34,915 nucleotides of DNA from Xanthomonas cassavae CFBP 4642 (GTDB lineage: Bacteria; Pseudomonadota; Gammaproteobacteria; Xanthomonadales; Xanthomonadaceae), in assembly GCF_000454545.1 (NCBI RefSeq), contig NZ_CM002139.1, forward strand, positions 4,672,606-4,707,520, given 5' to 3'. A program made the translations under genes and the position numbers. Numbering within the stretch: position 1 is the first letter of the stretch; every line of letters begins with the position of its first letter. A model generated the notes under the pieces. That model searched no databases, was not told the origin of the DNA, and was given only the letters and a program-made list of their open reading frames with translations. Below, in pieces: positions 1 to 8,182 of this stretch.

Positions 1-71
1 CCTCGTGAAGAGGAAGTTGCCGCCGCCGCACCTCAATCCGCCGTAGCGTCTTTCCATGTAGCGAGCCGCCC

Positions 72-99
72 ATCATAGCCGGCTTTTGCGTTTCGTCAA
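72..99 (-). promoter_or_regulatory. Strong sigma-70 promoter (rrn P2-like) reading out of the left edge
   Basis: On the minus strand TTGACG (94-99) and TATGAT (72-77) are separated by exactly 16 nt. They are followed by a GC-rich discriminator (GGGCGGC), the hallmark of stringently controlled stable-RNA promoters. No coding frame on the minus strand follows before position 1. In Pseudomonas aeruginosa the order anmK, M23 peptidase, tyrZ, 16S rRNA is known, so the driven unit is inferred to be an rRNA operon starting beyond the window. The elements are seen; the rRNA assignment is inferred from synteny. Confidence 0.65.
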
Positions 100-175
100 C
101 ACCCTAAATCAGGGAATCTTCGAACCCGTCCCGCTCTGGTCCGCGTTTGCGGGTCCGTTGCGTCGGGGGAGGCGA

Positions 176-204
176 ACTATATGCCTGCGCAACGGTTTTG
201 GGAA
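176..204 (-). promoter_or_regulatory. Second upstream promoter (rrn P1-like)
   Basis: On the minus strand TATAGT (176-181) lies 17 nt from a weak -35 TTCCCA (199-204). An AT-rich stretch at about 209-233 lies where an UP element would be. The discriminator is again C/G-rich. It lies about 105 bp upstream of the TTGACG/TATGAT promoter and points the same way, which resembles the tandem P1/P2 arrangement of bacterial rRNA operons. The -35 is poor, so this is less certain than the downstream promoter. Confidence 0.45.
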
Positions 205-317
205 GGGTTTTGTGAAAAATATTTCACGAGATTTCCTGAAACCTAGCACTGCTGCGCAAACCTCTGGGTATTCGTAGTCTGAATATGCCGCTGGGGCTGC
301 CATCCCCTCATACAGAG

Positions 318-348
318 AGAGCGGCAGCCCACTTGCGATTGCCGCTCT
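318..348 (-). terminator. Hairpin after tyrS
   Basis: A perfect 9-bp stem (318-326 with 340-348) and a 13-nt loop lie 20 nt past the tyrS stop. There is no U-tract, as with the other hairpins in this GC-rich window. Its position suggests transcript 3'-end formation or protection. The remaining part of 1-367 holds no gene that I can support. Confidence 0.5.
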
Positions 349-367
349 GCAGCAGCGTGGCGCGCCC

Positions 368-1579
368 TTAGCTGTTGACCAGCACCACGCGGGCGAAGTT
401 GCGTTTGCCTACCTGGATCACGCCTTCAAAACCAGGGACCAACATGCGCGCCGCATCTTCGATGACCTCGCCGTCGATCTTGACCGCGCGCTCTTTCAGC
501 TTGCGCGTCGCTTCGGAATTGCTCGGCGTGAGGCCGGCTGCGGTCAGCAGACCGGCGATTCGCAGCCCTTCGGCGGGCACCGCAACTTGCTGCAAAGGCA
601 ACAGGCTGGTGTCGCCTTGCCCGGTTACCACGGCATGCCAGCCCGCGATCGCCTGCTCGGCGGTGGCCGCGTCATGGAATCGCGTGGCCAGTTCACGCGC
701 CAGGCGCAGTTTGACATCGCGCGGGTGCAACTCACCGGTGGCGACCTGCTCCTTCAGATGCACCGCTTCGGCCACGCTGATATCGAAGGACAGCAGATCG
801 ATCCAACGCCAGGTCAACTCATCGCCGATCTTCATCGTCTTGGTGACGATGTCGATGGCCGGCTCGTTGATGCCGATGTAATTGCCCAGTGACTTGGACA
901 TCTTGGCCATGCCGTCCAGGCCTTCCAGCAGCGGCATGGTCAGCACGATCTGCGGGGCCTGGCCGTAATGCTCCTGCAGGCCACGGCCCATCAACAGGTT
1001 GAACTTCTGGTCGGTGCCACCGAGTTCGACGTCCGCCTTTAGGGCGACTGAGTCGTAACCCTGCACAAGGGGATAGAGGAATTCGTGGATGGCGATGGGC
1101 TGCTGGCCGGTGAAGCGCTTGGCGAAATCGTCGCGCTCCAGCATGCGGGCCACGGTGTGCTGGGCAGAGAGCTTGATCATGTCCGCCGCGGTCATCTGCC
1201 CGAACCACTCGGAGTTGAAACGCACTTCCGTACGCTCGCGGTCCAGGATCTTGAAGACCTGCTCTTCATAGGTGCGTGCGTTGGCCAGCACATCCTCGCG
1301 GCTGAGCGGCTTGCGGGTGGCGTTCTTGCCACTGGGGTCGCCGATCATGCCGGTGAAGTCGCCGATCAGGAAAATGACCTGATGTCCGAGTTGCTGGAAC
1401 TGCCGCATCTTGTTGAGCAGCACGGTATGGCCCAGGTGCAGATCCGGCGCGGTGGGATCGAAGCCGGCCTTCACCCGTAGCGGTACGCCCGATGTCAGGC
1501 GTGCTTCGAGCTGATCGAGCTTGAGAATCTCGTCGGCGCCACGGCCGATGAGTGCGAGGGATTCTTCGAGAGTGGTCAA
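368..1579 (-). CDS. tyrS: Tyrosine--tRNA ligase
   Basis: Charges tRNA-Tyr with tyrosine in the cytoplasm. The 403-residue protein is a class Ic synthetase. The HIGH-type motif HLGH is at 48-51 and KMSKS at 226-230; the KMSKS form resembles the TyrZ type rather than the KFGKT form of E. coli TyrS. The tyrosine-binding stretch [20 protein letters not shown] is at about 172-191. The C-terminal ~60 residues ([12 protein letters not shown] onward) form the S4 RNA-binding domain. The start is TTG at 1579: GGAG sits 7 nt upstream (1587-1590) and no ATG or GTG lies in frame between it and the upstream stop. It is divergent from the M23 peptidase gene, with promoter candidates for both in the 170-bp gap. 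Confidence 0.96.
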   Translation of the reverse strand: MTTLEESLALIGRGADEILKLDQLEARLTSGVPLRVKAGFDPTAPDLHLGHTVLLNKMRQFQQLGHQVIFLIGDFTGMIGDPSGKNATRKPLSREDVLANARTYEEQVFKILDRERTEVRFNSEWFGQMTAADMIKLSAQHTVARMLERDDFAKRFTGQQPIAIHEFLYPLVQGYDSVALKADVELGGTDQKFNLLMGRGLQEHYGQAPQIVLTMPLLEGLDGMAKMSKSLGNYIGINEPAIDIVTKTMKIGDELTWRWIDLLSFDISVAEAVHLKEQVATGELHPRDVKLRLARELATRFHDAATAEQAIAGWHAVVTGQGDTSLLPLQQVAVPAEGLRIAGLLTAAGLTPSNSEATRKLKERAVKIDGEVIEDAARMLVPGFEGVIQVGKRNFARVVLVNS

Positions 1580-1619
1580 CCACGGACTCCAGCGGCATTT
1601 GCCGTCAACAACGTGAATG

Positions 1620-1648
1620 ATGTTAAACGCGGGTTAATTCCGCGCCAA
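1620..1648 (-). promoter_or_regulatory. Candidate tyrS promoter
   Basis: On the minus strand TTGGCG (1643-1648) and TAACAT (1620-1625) are 17 nt apart, about 40 nt before the TTG start. The match to sigma-70 consensus is moderate. Confidence 0.4.
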
Positions 1649-1675
1649 GTGAAAATAATCAACGAGCTCAATGGT

Positions 1676-1704
1676 TTGACGCGCTGTTACAGCCTGTCTA
1701 TGGT
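1676..1704 (+). promoter_or_regulatory. Sigma-70 promoter of the M23 peptidase gene
   Basis: TTGACG (1676-1681) and TATGGT (1699-1704) with a 17-nt spacer give a near-consensus promoter 46 bp before the ATG. GAGGA at 1736-1740 is the ribosome-binding site. The -35 lies within 30 bp of the tyrS candidate -35 on the other strand. Confidence 0.6.
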
Positions 1705-1749
1705 ACCGGCGATCGGGCTCGCACTTCGAGCCCTCGAGGACATTGAACG

Positions 1750-3168
1750 ATGCAGAACTCAGAGCAGGGCCGTGCACGCAAGCGGCGCTTTCACGAACGC
1801 CTCCACGTCCTCCACGACACTGCACTGCATCGCAAGCTCAAGGCGCACCTGCCGGCGGCCTTCAATGACCGCTGGACACGCCGCCATTGGATCCACGCCA
1901 GCCTGTTCGCGACCATCGGGGCAATGGTCGCGACCATCGTGCCTGGCTTCTCCAACGCGATCGATACGCCGCTGTCCAGCCATTCCACGCTGGCATTGCC
2001 GTTGCCGCCGCTGGTGCCGAGCCGCAAGCAGCTGGCGCCGAGTACCGAGTGGGAGATCCTGCAGGTCAAGCCGGGCCAGACGCTTAGCACCTTGTTCGGC
2101 GAATTGGGAATTCCGACCACGGTGATGTACCAGGTGCTGGCGCATCCGGGCACCAAGGAGGCGCTGACCAAGCTGCGTCCGGGCGCGGAGATCGCGTTCG
2201 ACATACCGACGCCCGGCCAGTTGCGGGCCCTGCGCTTTGATCGCGACGACAGCCACCGGGTGGAATTGCGCCTGCTAGGCGATGCCGTGCGCGAGAACGT
2301 GACCGAGCGGGCGACGACCACGCGTACGGTGGTGGCCAGTGGCGAGATCACCAGCTCGCTGTACGCCTCGGCGGACAAGTCCGGGTTGTCGCCGGCAGCG
2401 GTGGCGATCATGACCGACGAGATCTTCAAGTACGACATCGACTTCGACAAGGACCTGCAGCCCGGCGACCGTTTCAGCGTGGTGATGGACGAAACCTGGC
2501 GCGAGGGCGAGCGGATCAATACCGGCGACATCCTGGCGGCAACCTTCACCACCGGCGGCAAGACCTACACCGGCTTCCGCTTCGAGCGCGCCGGCAAGCC
2601 GGCCGAGTACTACGACATCACCGGCCGCCCGCTGAAGAAGAGCTTCATTCGCATGCCGGTGGCCTATAGCCGCATCAGCTCCACCTTCGGCGCGCGCCGG
2701 CACCCGGTGCTGGGCACGATGCGCATGCACAAGGGCGTGGACTACGCGGCCGCGTCGGGCACGCCGATCATGGCGGCCGGCGATGCGCGGGTGGTGTTCG
2801 TCGGCACCCAGCGCGGCTACGGCAATGTGGTGATCCTGGATCACGGCAGGAACTTCAGCACGCTGTACGGGCACATGTCGCGCTTCGGCAAGATCAAGGC
2901 CGGCCAGCGCATCAACCAGGGCACGGTGATCGGCTATGTCGGCATGACCGGCCTAGCGACCGGCCCGCACCTGCATTACGAATTCCGCGTGGCCGGGCAG
3001 CAGCGCAACCCGATGTCGGTGACCATGCCGCCTCCGGAACCGTTGCAGGGCGCCGAACTGGCCGCCTTCCGCGCGCAGACCGCACCGGCGATGGCGCGCA
3101 TCGAAGGTATGGAAAAGCTGATCTATGCCGATGCCGGCAAGCCGGCCAAGGGCAAGTCGCGCGGCTGA
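1750..3168 (+). CDS. M23 family murein DD-endopeptidase (MepM/YebA type)
   Basis: A membrane-anchored or exported zinc endopeptidase expected to cut peptidoglycan cross-links in the periplasm during wall growth. The 472 residues comprise a basic N-terminus, a membrane/signal segment (~48-66), an OapA/LysM-like domain (~100-150, VKPGQTLSTLFGELGIP), a linking domain, and a C-terminal LytM/M23 domain (~300-425). The zinc motif HxxxD is H327/D331 and the HxH motif is H407/H409; a further conserved His is H375. Length and order match MepM-like proteins of Pseudomonas and Xanthomonas. The start is supported by GAGGA 9 nt upstream and the promoter at 1676. The downstream neighbour is anmK, which acts on anhydro-muropeptide sugars, so the pair fits murein turnover. 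The exact cleavage specificity is inferred from the family. Confidence 0.9.
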   Translation: MQNSEQGRARKRRFHERLHVLHDTALHRKLKAHLPAAFNDRWTRRHWIHASLFATIGAMVATIVPGFSNAIDTPLSSHSTLALPLPPLVPSRKQLAPSTEWEILQVKPGQTLSTLFGELGIPTTVMYQVLAHPGTKEALTKLRPGAEIAFDIPTPGQLRALRFDRDDSHRVELRLLGDAVRENVTERATTTRTVVASGEITSSLYASADKSGLSPAAVAIMTDEIFKYDIDFDKDLQPGDRFSVVMDETWREGERINTGDILAATFTTGGKTYTGFRFERAGKPAEYYDITGRPLKKSFIRMPVAYSRISSTFGARRHPVLGTMRMHKGVDYAAASGTPIMAAGDARVVFVGTQRGYGNVVILDHGRNFSTLYGHMSRFGKIKAGQRINQGTVIGYVGMTGLATGPHLHYEFRVAGQQRNPMSVTMPPPEPLQGAELAAFRAQTAPAMARIEGMEKLIYADAGKPAKGKSRG

Positions 3169-3183
3169 GCGCGACCTAGCACT

Positions 3184-3215
3184 GCGCTTGCCGCCGGCAG
3201 ACCGGCGGCAAGCGC
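3184..3215 (+). terminator. Perfect 14-bp hairpin after the M23 gene
   Basis: Arms 3184-3197 and 3202-3215 are perfectly complementary with a CAGA loop, 16 nt after the peptidase stop. No T-tract follows. It probably ends or attenuates the transcript before anmK. The rest of the 263-bp gap shows no gene. Confidence 0.6.
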
Positions 3216-3431
3216 CTGCAGTGGAGCGGCCATCGGCTGGGATTGCACAACCGGCGACACCGGTTGATTGCTTCCCACGCCATCTCGCCACTACAGCAAT
3301 GCCGCGTCGCCGGTGCCAAGCGTGCCGGCAGACCTGGACGCAGCCAATGACCACTGCCTTCGAACGCAGGAGCAGTTGACGACCCTGCTCCGGCTGCACA
3401 AGCTGGACGGCCGCGCATCTCTGGCTCCGGC

Positions 3432-4565
3432 ATGCCCGCTTTGGAACACGTTGACTCCCCGCTTTACCTGGGCCTGATGTCGGGCACCAGCGCCGACGGC
3501 ATCGACGCGGCGCTGGTGCGCTTTGCCGACGACAGCCATCGCCGCTGCGCGTTGGTGGCGGGCATCACGGTGCCATGGGCGCCGGCGTTGCGCGAGCTGC
3601 TGGTTACGCTGGGCCAGGGCGCAGAGACAGTCGCCATCGATACGCTTGGACGGCTGGATGCACAGGTGGGGCTGGCGTTCGCCGACGCGGCCAACCGACT
3701 CATCGACGAGGCCGGGGTGGCGCGCGCCCGTATTCGCGCGATCGGCTCGCATGGGCAGACCATCCGCCACCGCCCCAAGGCCGACCCGGCGTTCACCTGG
3801 CAGATCGGCGATGCCAGCCGGATTGCCGAGCACACCGGGATCACCACGGTGGCCGATTTCCGCCGTCGCGACATTGCCGCCGGTGGCCAGGGTGCGCCGC
3901 TGATGCCCGCCTTCCATCTGGCCATGCTGGGCGCAGGCGACGAAGACCGCGCCGTGCTCAACCTGGGCGGCATCGGCAACCTGACGCTGATCCCGCGCGA
4001 CGGCACGGTACTGGGCTTCGATACCGGGCCGGCCAACGCGCTGCTGGACAGCTGGTGCCAGCAGCATCACGGCACCGCGTTCGATGCCGACGGTGCATTC
4101 GCGGCCAGCGGCCAGGTGGATACGCGCCTGCTGCAGGCGTTGCTGGCCGACCCATGGTTTGCGCTGGCGCCGCCCAAGAGTACCGGGCGCGAGCAGTTCC
4201 ACCTGGCCTGGGTGATGCAGGCGATGGGCGATGCGCGCCTGCGCCCGGCCGATGTGCAGGCGACCTTGCTCGAACTCACCGCGGCCACCGTGGCCGACGC
4301 CTTGCTGCGGCTGCAACCGCAGACCCGCCGGGTGCTGGTCTGTGGCGGCGGCGTGCGCAATCCGGTGCTGATGGCACGCCTGGCGGCGCGGCTGCCGGGG
4401 GTGGTGGTGGAATCCAGCGCGCGGCATGGGCTGGATCCGGATTATCTGGAAGCGATGGGGTTTGCCTGGCTGGCGGCCGAACTCCTGGCCGGTCGCCCGG
4501 CGAACCTGCCGTCGGTCACCGGCGCGGCGGGGCTGCGGTTGCTGGGGGCGATCCATCCGGCCTGA
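3432..4565 (+). CDS. anmK: Anhydro-N-acetylmuramic acid kinase
   Basis: Phosphorylates and opens 1,6-anhydro-MurNAc to MurNAc-6-phosphate, a cytoplasmic step of peptidoglycan recycling. The 377 residues match the usual AnmK length. The N-terminal phosphate-binding signature [17 protein letters not shown] sits at about 12-28, and [18 protein letters not shown] and [12 protein letters not shown] follow in the order expected of this ASKHA-fold family. The C-terminal CGGGVRN motif is near 300. The ATG at 3432 gives the family N-terminus, although no clear Shine-Dalgarno precedes it. It is preceded by the M23 endopeptidase and followed, on the other strand, by an AmpG-like permease that would import its substrate. 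Confidence 0.95.
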   Translation: MPALEHVDSPLYLGLMSGTSADGIDAALVRFADDSHRRCALVAGITVPWAPALRELLVTLGQGAETVAIDTLGRLDAQVGLAFADAANRLIDEAGVARARIRAIGSHGQTIRHRPKADPAFTWQIGDASRIAEHTGITTVADFRRRDIAAGGQGAPLMPAFHLAMLGAGDEDRAVLNLGGIGNLTLIPRDGTVLGFDTGPANALLDSWCQQHHGTAFDADGAFAASGQVDTRLLQALLADPWFALAPPKSTGREQFHLAWVMQAMGDARLRPADVQATLLELTAATVADALLRLQPQTRRVLVCGGGVRNPVLMARLAARLPGVVVESSARHGLDPDYLEAMGFAWLAAELLAGRPANLPSVTGAAGLRLLGAIHPA

Positions 4566-4694
4566 GGGTCCTCCCAGGCCATTGCCAGCAGCCGGCGCAA
4601 GAGGATAGACGGTTGGGGCGAACGTGGGCTGGAGCCGGCTTCCATCCGGGCCTGAGACGGACCCGCCTGCCGCCAATTGCCTGGCCCCGCTAGT

Positions 4695-4741
4695 AAGGGC
4701 CGGAAGCGCTTCACCACTGCAGGTGTTGCGAATCGGCCCTT
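4695..4741. terminator. Possible hairpin between convergent anmK and the small RHH gene
   Basis: An 8-bp perfect inverted repeat (AAGGGCCG at 4695-4702, CGGCCCTT at 4734-4741) encloses a smaller CACC/GGTG pairing. It lies between convergent transcription units. The long loop makes it weak. Confidence 0.3.
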
Positions 4742-4779
4742 TCTAACCCTGCCTGGCAGCCGCCGCAGTTCGCCTGTCG

Positions 4780-5007
4780 CTAGGGAGTGTTCCCGGCCGG
4801 CAGCGCCTTGAGTGCAGCAATCGCTTCGGCCAGGGCATCGACTTCCGGATGCTGCAGGCCGCCAGTGACTTCGTATTCGCTGGCGAACAGCCCTTGCTCG
4901 AGCAGATGCATGACGGTCTGGTGCTGGGTCCAGCCCCGTGCGACGGAAATGCGGCGGATGCGGTCCACCAGCAGCGGATCGATGTCACGCAACACCAGAT
5001 CGGTCAT
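4780..5007 (-). CDS. Small ribbon-helix-helix-like protein of unknown function
   Basis: A 75-residue protein with an excellent ribosome-binding site (AGGAAG at 5011-5016). The N-terminal ~45 residues (a short beta-like LVLRDID stretch, then two helices around VDRIRRISVARG and TQHQTVMHLLEQGL) have the pattern of Arc/CopG ribbon-helix-helix DNA-binding proteins. The rest is an acidic tail. It begins 58 bp after the AmpG-like gene on the same strand and is probably co-transcribed with it. It could be a small regulator or an orphan antitoxin-like protein; no toxin is next to it. The fold is inferred from pattern only. Confidence 0.65.
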   Translation of the reverse strand: MTDLVLRDIDPLLVDRIRRISVARGWTQHQTVMHLLEQGLFASEYEVTGGLQHPEVDALAEAIAALKALPAGNTP

Positions 5008-5065
5008 GCCCTTCCTCGTGCGATGCAGTGCCCGGTCGGCATCATCGACAACCTTGACGGCGGTT

Positions 5066-6361
5066 TCAATCCGGCTGCCTGTCGTGTGCCAGCAGGCGCG
5101 GCCAGAGCCAGGCCAATAGCAGCAGGGTCGGGATCACCGTCAGGGCGCTGAGGATGAAGAAGGTGCTGTAGGACGTGGCCTGGACCAGAAACCCGGACAC
5201 GCCGCCAGCGAACTTGCCCGGCAGATTGGCCAGCGATACCAGCAATGCGTATTGCGTGGCGGTGAAGTTGCGGTCGGTCAGCGACGACATGAAGGCCACC
5301 AGCACGGTGGCTGCGAAACCCTGGAACAGGTTGTCGGCGCTGAGCGCGGCATAGAACGCCCACAGCTTGCCCGGGTTGTGCGCCATCAGCAGGAACGCAA
5401 GGTTGGACAGCGCTACACCCAGCGCAGCCACCAGCAACATGCGGCGGAAGCCGAATGTCGCCACCGCCGCGCCGCCGGCAAAGGCACCGACAATCCCGAT
5501 CCACACGCCGAACAGCTTGGAGACGGTGGCGATGTCGGCCTTGGTGTAGCCGGAATCCAGATAGAACGGCCCAGCCATCACGCCGATCACCTGATCGGGG
5601 AACTTGTACAAGCCCACGAACAGCAGCAGCACGACCCCCAACGCCACGCCGTTGCCGGAAAAGAAGCTGGAGATGGGTTGCCAGAACGCTCCTGCCACAT
5701 CGACGCGGCGGACCACCGTGGCTTCGGGTCGGTCGGGCTCGCGGCACACCAGCGTGGTGATGATCGGCAGCAGCATCAACGCCGACATGCCCAGGTACGC
5801 CCAGGTCCAGTCGAGGTATTCGGCCATGTACAGTGCGCCTGCACCGCCCAGGATCAGACCGATGCGGTAGCCCAGGGTGTAGGTCGCGGCCAGCGCTGCC
5901 TGCGCGGTTTCCGGCGCGATCTCGATGCGGTAGGCATCCACCACCGAATCCTGGGTGGCGCCCCAGAACGAGGCGAACAGCACCCAGCTCACCAGCCCCG
6001 TCACGCTCAGGTCCGGGCGCGAGAATGCCAGCGCAACCAAACCAATGGTGACGCCGATCTGCGCGACCAGCAGCCAGGAGCGGCGGCGGCCGAGGAAGGC
6101 CGTGAGCGGGAACGCGTAGCGGTCGATCAGCGGCGCCCACAGGAACTTGAGCAGATAGAAGAAGCTGGCCAGGCTGATCAGGCCGATGCTGCCTAGGTCC
6201 AGCCCGACATCACGCAGCCGGGTGGACAGGGTCTGCGAGGCGATCAAAAGGAACGGCAGACCGCTGCCGAAACCCAGCAGCGCCATGGTCGCCGCCGATG
6301 GCGTGGCGAAGGCTTGCCGGATGCCGCGCAGGCCGTTGTACTTGGGTGCGGGCTTGCTCAT
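5066..6361 (-). CDS. ampG: AmpG-type muropeptide MFS permease
   Basis: An inner-membrane major facilitator protein expected to import GlcNAc-anhydroMurNAc peptides for wall recycling. The 431 residues contain about 12 hydrophobic segments. The N-terminal block LLGFGSGLPFLLIASQTLSTRL and the loop FLWAPLIDRYAFP...LGRRRSW (about 70-100) are typical of AmpG, as is the conserved SWVLFASFWGATQDSVVDAYRIE region. It is shorter than E. coli AmpG, which has extra C-terminal segments, and fits the ~12-TM forms. ATG at 6361. Transcription probably starts in the 211-bp gap after xth. Nearby anmK supports the recycling role; the substrate itself is inferred. Confidence 0.88.
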   Translation of the reverse strand: MSKPAPKYNGLRGIRQAFATPSAATMALLGFGSGLPFLLIASQTLSTRLRDVGLDLGSIGLISLASFFYLLKFLWAPLIDRYAFPLTAFLGRRRSWLLVAQIGVTIGLVALAFSRPDLSVTGLVSWVLFASFWGATQDSVVDAYRIEIAPETAQAALAATYTLGYRIGLILGGAGALYMAEYLDWTWAYLGMSALMLLPIITTLVCREPDRPEATVVRRVDVAGAFWQPISSFFSGNGVALGVVLLLFVGLYKFPDQVIGVMAGPFYLDSGYTKADIATVSKLFGVWIGIVGAFAGGAAVATFGFRRMLLVAALGVALSNLAFLLMAHNPGKLWAFYAALSADNLFQGFAATVLVAFMSSLTDRNFTATQYALLVSLANLPGKFAGGVSGFLVQATSYSTFFILSALTVIPTLLLLAWLWPRLLAHDRQPD

Positions 6362-6572
6362 GCGTGCGGCCGGTGGGATCGGATGCTGGTCGATGCAGTG
6401 CGGGCAGTGTTACCGACCGCGGCGCGGGCCAGGCTGCCGTAACCGCACAATCGGCTCCCTGAAGGGTCTACAGCCGTTGCGATGCTCGCCTGCACCGCGC
6501 CAACAAAAGCGCGCCAATCGTGGGTAGCGACACCCGCACCCAGTCTCGCGCCGACCAATTGCGCGCCCTCAC

Positions 6573-7373
6573 TCACAGCGCGTAGTCCACGACGTACGGC
6601 GCGTGGTCGGAAAAGCGCTGCTCGCGGTAGATCGCACAGGCCTGCAGCGCATCGCGCAGGCCGGGGGTGACCAGTTGGTAGTCGATGCGCCAACCCACGT
6701 TGTTGGCGCGCGCCGCGCCGCGGTTGCTCCACCAGGTGTAGTCCTGGCCTTGCGGATGCAGCACGCGGTACGTGTCGACCCAGCCGCGGCCTTGGGCGGC
6801 GTCGGCGTCATCTGGCGCGTCGGCGCACAGGCCGTTGAGCCAGTCGCGCTCGGGCGGCAGGCAGCCGGAATTCTTCTGGTTGGATTTCCAGTTCTTGATG
6901 TCCAGCGCGGTGCGCACGATGTTCCAGTCGCCGCACAGCACGTACTGGCGGCCGCTGGCCAGCCACTGCTCCAGGATCGGCCGCAGCCACTGCATCACCT
7001 GGAACTTGTAGTCCTGGCGCAATTCGCCCGACGAGCCGGACGGGATATAGAAGGACACCACGCTGAGGTTGCCGAAACGCGCTTCGATATAGCGCCCTTC
7101 TTCGTCGAACTCGGGCCAGCCCAGCGCGGTGCGCACCTCGTCGGGTTCGCGCCGGGCGTAGATCGCCACCCCGCTGTAGCCCTTCTTGGTACTGGCATCG
7201 CGAAACCAGGCCTTATAGCCGGCCGGCAGGAAGTCCGGCCCGGCCAGCTGGCGCTCCTGGGCCTTGGTCTCCTGGATGCACAGCACATCCGCGTCCTGGG
7301 CGACGAACCAGTCGAAAAACCCCTTGCTGGCGGCCGAGCGCAGGCCGTTGGCGTTGAAACTGATGATGCGCAT
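6573..7373 (-). CDS. xth: Exodeoxyribonuclease III (AP endonuclease)
   Basis: A 266-residue repair nuclease of the EEP superfamily that cleaves at abasic sites and removes 3' blocks. Motifs in order: FNANGLRSA near the N-terminus, CIQETKAQ with the metal-binding Glu, CGDWNIVRTALDIKN, GWRIDYQLV, and SDHAPYVVDY with the catalytic His at the C-terminus. Length matches XthA. The frame is open for 87 more codons upstream, but the family N-terminus MRIISFN starts at the ATG at 7373 and the upstream part is repeat-derived. There is no Shine-Dalgarno; the leader just before the ATG is the C-rich strand of a G-rich repeat. It is divergent from pyrE. Confidence 0.94.
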   Translation of the reverse strand: MRIISFNANGLRSAASKGFFDWFVAQDADVLCIQETKAQERQLAGPDFLPAGYKAWFRDASTKKGYSGVAIYARREPDEVRTALGWPEFDEEGRYIEARFGNLSVVSFYIPSGSSGELRQDYKFQVMQWLRPILEQWLASGRQYVLCGDWNIVRTALDIKNWKSNQKNSGCLPPERDWLNGLCADAPDDADAAQGRGWVDTYRVLHPQGQDYTWWSNRGAARANNVGWRIDYQLVTPGLRDALQACAIYREQRFSDHAPYVVDYAL

Positions 7374-7385
7374 AGATGAAGAACC

Positions 7386-7414
7386 GGGATTCGGGAGTGG
7401 GAATTGGGGATTCG
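7386..7414 (+). repeat. G-rich repeat with quadruplex potential, copy 1
   Basis: Contains four G-runs separated by 3-4 nt (GGG ATTC GGG AGT GGG AATT GGGG) and ends in GGGGATTCG. It begins 13 bp from the xth start and is read as its C-rich complement in the xth leader. Confidence 0.7.
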
Positions 7415-7465
7415 CGAAAGCGTACCGCATCGGCGGATGCCGCAAGGCGCGACCGGCTATGCTTT

Positions 7466-7494
7466 CCAATCCCAAATCCCCACTCCCCAATCTC
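7466..7494 (-). repeat. G-rich repeat, copy 2 (inverted relative to copy 1)
   Basis: The minus strand reads GATTGGGGAGTGGGGATTTG followed by GGATTGG, nearly the same as copy 1 but inverted. It ends 6 bp before the pyrE ATG. It has three full G-runs plus a GG. Confidence 0.65.
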
Positions 7495-7500
7495 GTCACC

Positions 7501-8160
7501 ATGACCGACCACCGCACCCGATTCCTGCAGCTGGCCCTGGACGCCGATGCCTTGCGCTTTGGCGAGTTCACGCTCAAGTCCGGGCGGCTCAGTCCGTATT
7601 TCTTCAACGCCGGGCGCTTCGATTCCGGGGCCAAGACTGCGCAGCTGGCGCAGTGCTATGCGGATGCGATCGACGCGGCCGGGGTGGAGTTCGATCTGGT
7701 GTTCGGGCCGGCCTACAAGGGCATCCCGTTGGCGACGGCGCTGGCCTGCGCCTACGCCGGGCGCGGCCGCGACCTGCCGCTGGCGTTCAACCGCAAGGAG
7801 GCCAAGGACCATGGCGAAGGCGGCACCCTGATCGGGGCGCCACTGGCCGGCCGCAAGGTGCTGATCGTGGACGACGTGATCACCGCCGGTACCGCAATCC
7901 GCGAGGCGCTGGCCATCATTCGTGGCGCCGGCGGCATTCCGTCCGGGATCGTGGTGGCGCTGGACCGGCAGGAGATCGCCTCCGAGCAGGACCGCCGCTC
8001 GGCGGCGCAGGCGGTGGCGGCCGAGGCCGGCATTGCGGTGATCGCAGTGGCCAATCTTGCCGATCTGCTTGCTTTTGCGGCAGGAAACGCCGACCTTGTG
8101 GGCTTCCGGGAACCGCTGCTGGCCTATCGTGGCCGCTACGGCACCGACACCACAGGCTGA
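7501..8160 (+). CDS. pyrE: Orotate phosphoribosyltransferase
   Basis: Converts orotate and PRPP to OMP in de novo pyrimidine synthesis. The 219 residues include FGEFTLKSGRLSPYFFNAG near the N-terminus, the substrate loop GPAYKGIPLA (~63-72), the flexible FNRKEAKDHGEGG loop and the PRPP signature VLIVDDVITAGTA (~120-132). The ATG at 7501 gives the family start (MTDHRTRFLQLALDADALRF); the frame is open upstream but that part is repeat sequence. No Shine-Dalgarno is visible. The next gene begins 22 bp downstream and may be co-transcribed. Confidence 0.95.
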   Translation: MTDHRTRFLQLALDADALRFGEFTLKSGRLSPYFFNAGRFDSGAKTAQLAQCYADAIDAAGVEFDLVFGPAYKGIPLATALACAYAGRGRDLPLAFNRKEAKDHGEGGTLIGAPLAGRKVLIVDDVITAGTAIREALAIIRGAGGIPSGIVVALDRQEIASEQDRRSAAQAVAAEAGIAVIAVANLADLLAFAAGNADLVGFREPLLAYRGRYGTDTTG

Positions 8161-8182
8161 CGGCAGGCGACAGGGGGCTGCG

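Noticed and set aside
105..135. tRNA T-loop-like GGGTTCGAA on the minus strand
   Set aside because: No acceptor stem, D-arm or anticodon arm could be built around it; it is probably part of the stable-RNA promoter region.
6573..7634. Longer xth start at 7634
   Set aside because: The extra 87 residues run through the G-rich repeats and pyrE sequence and do not resemble exonuclease III; the family start is at 7373.
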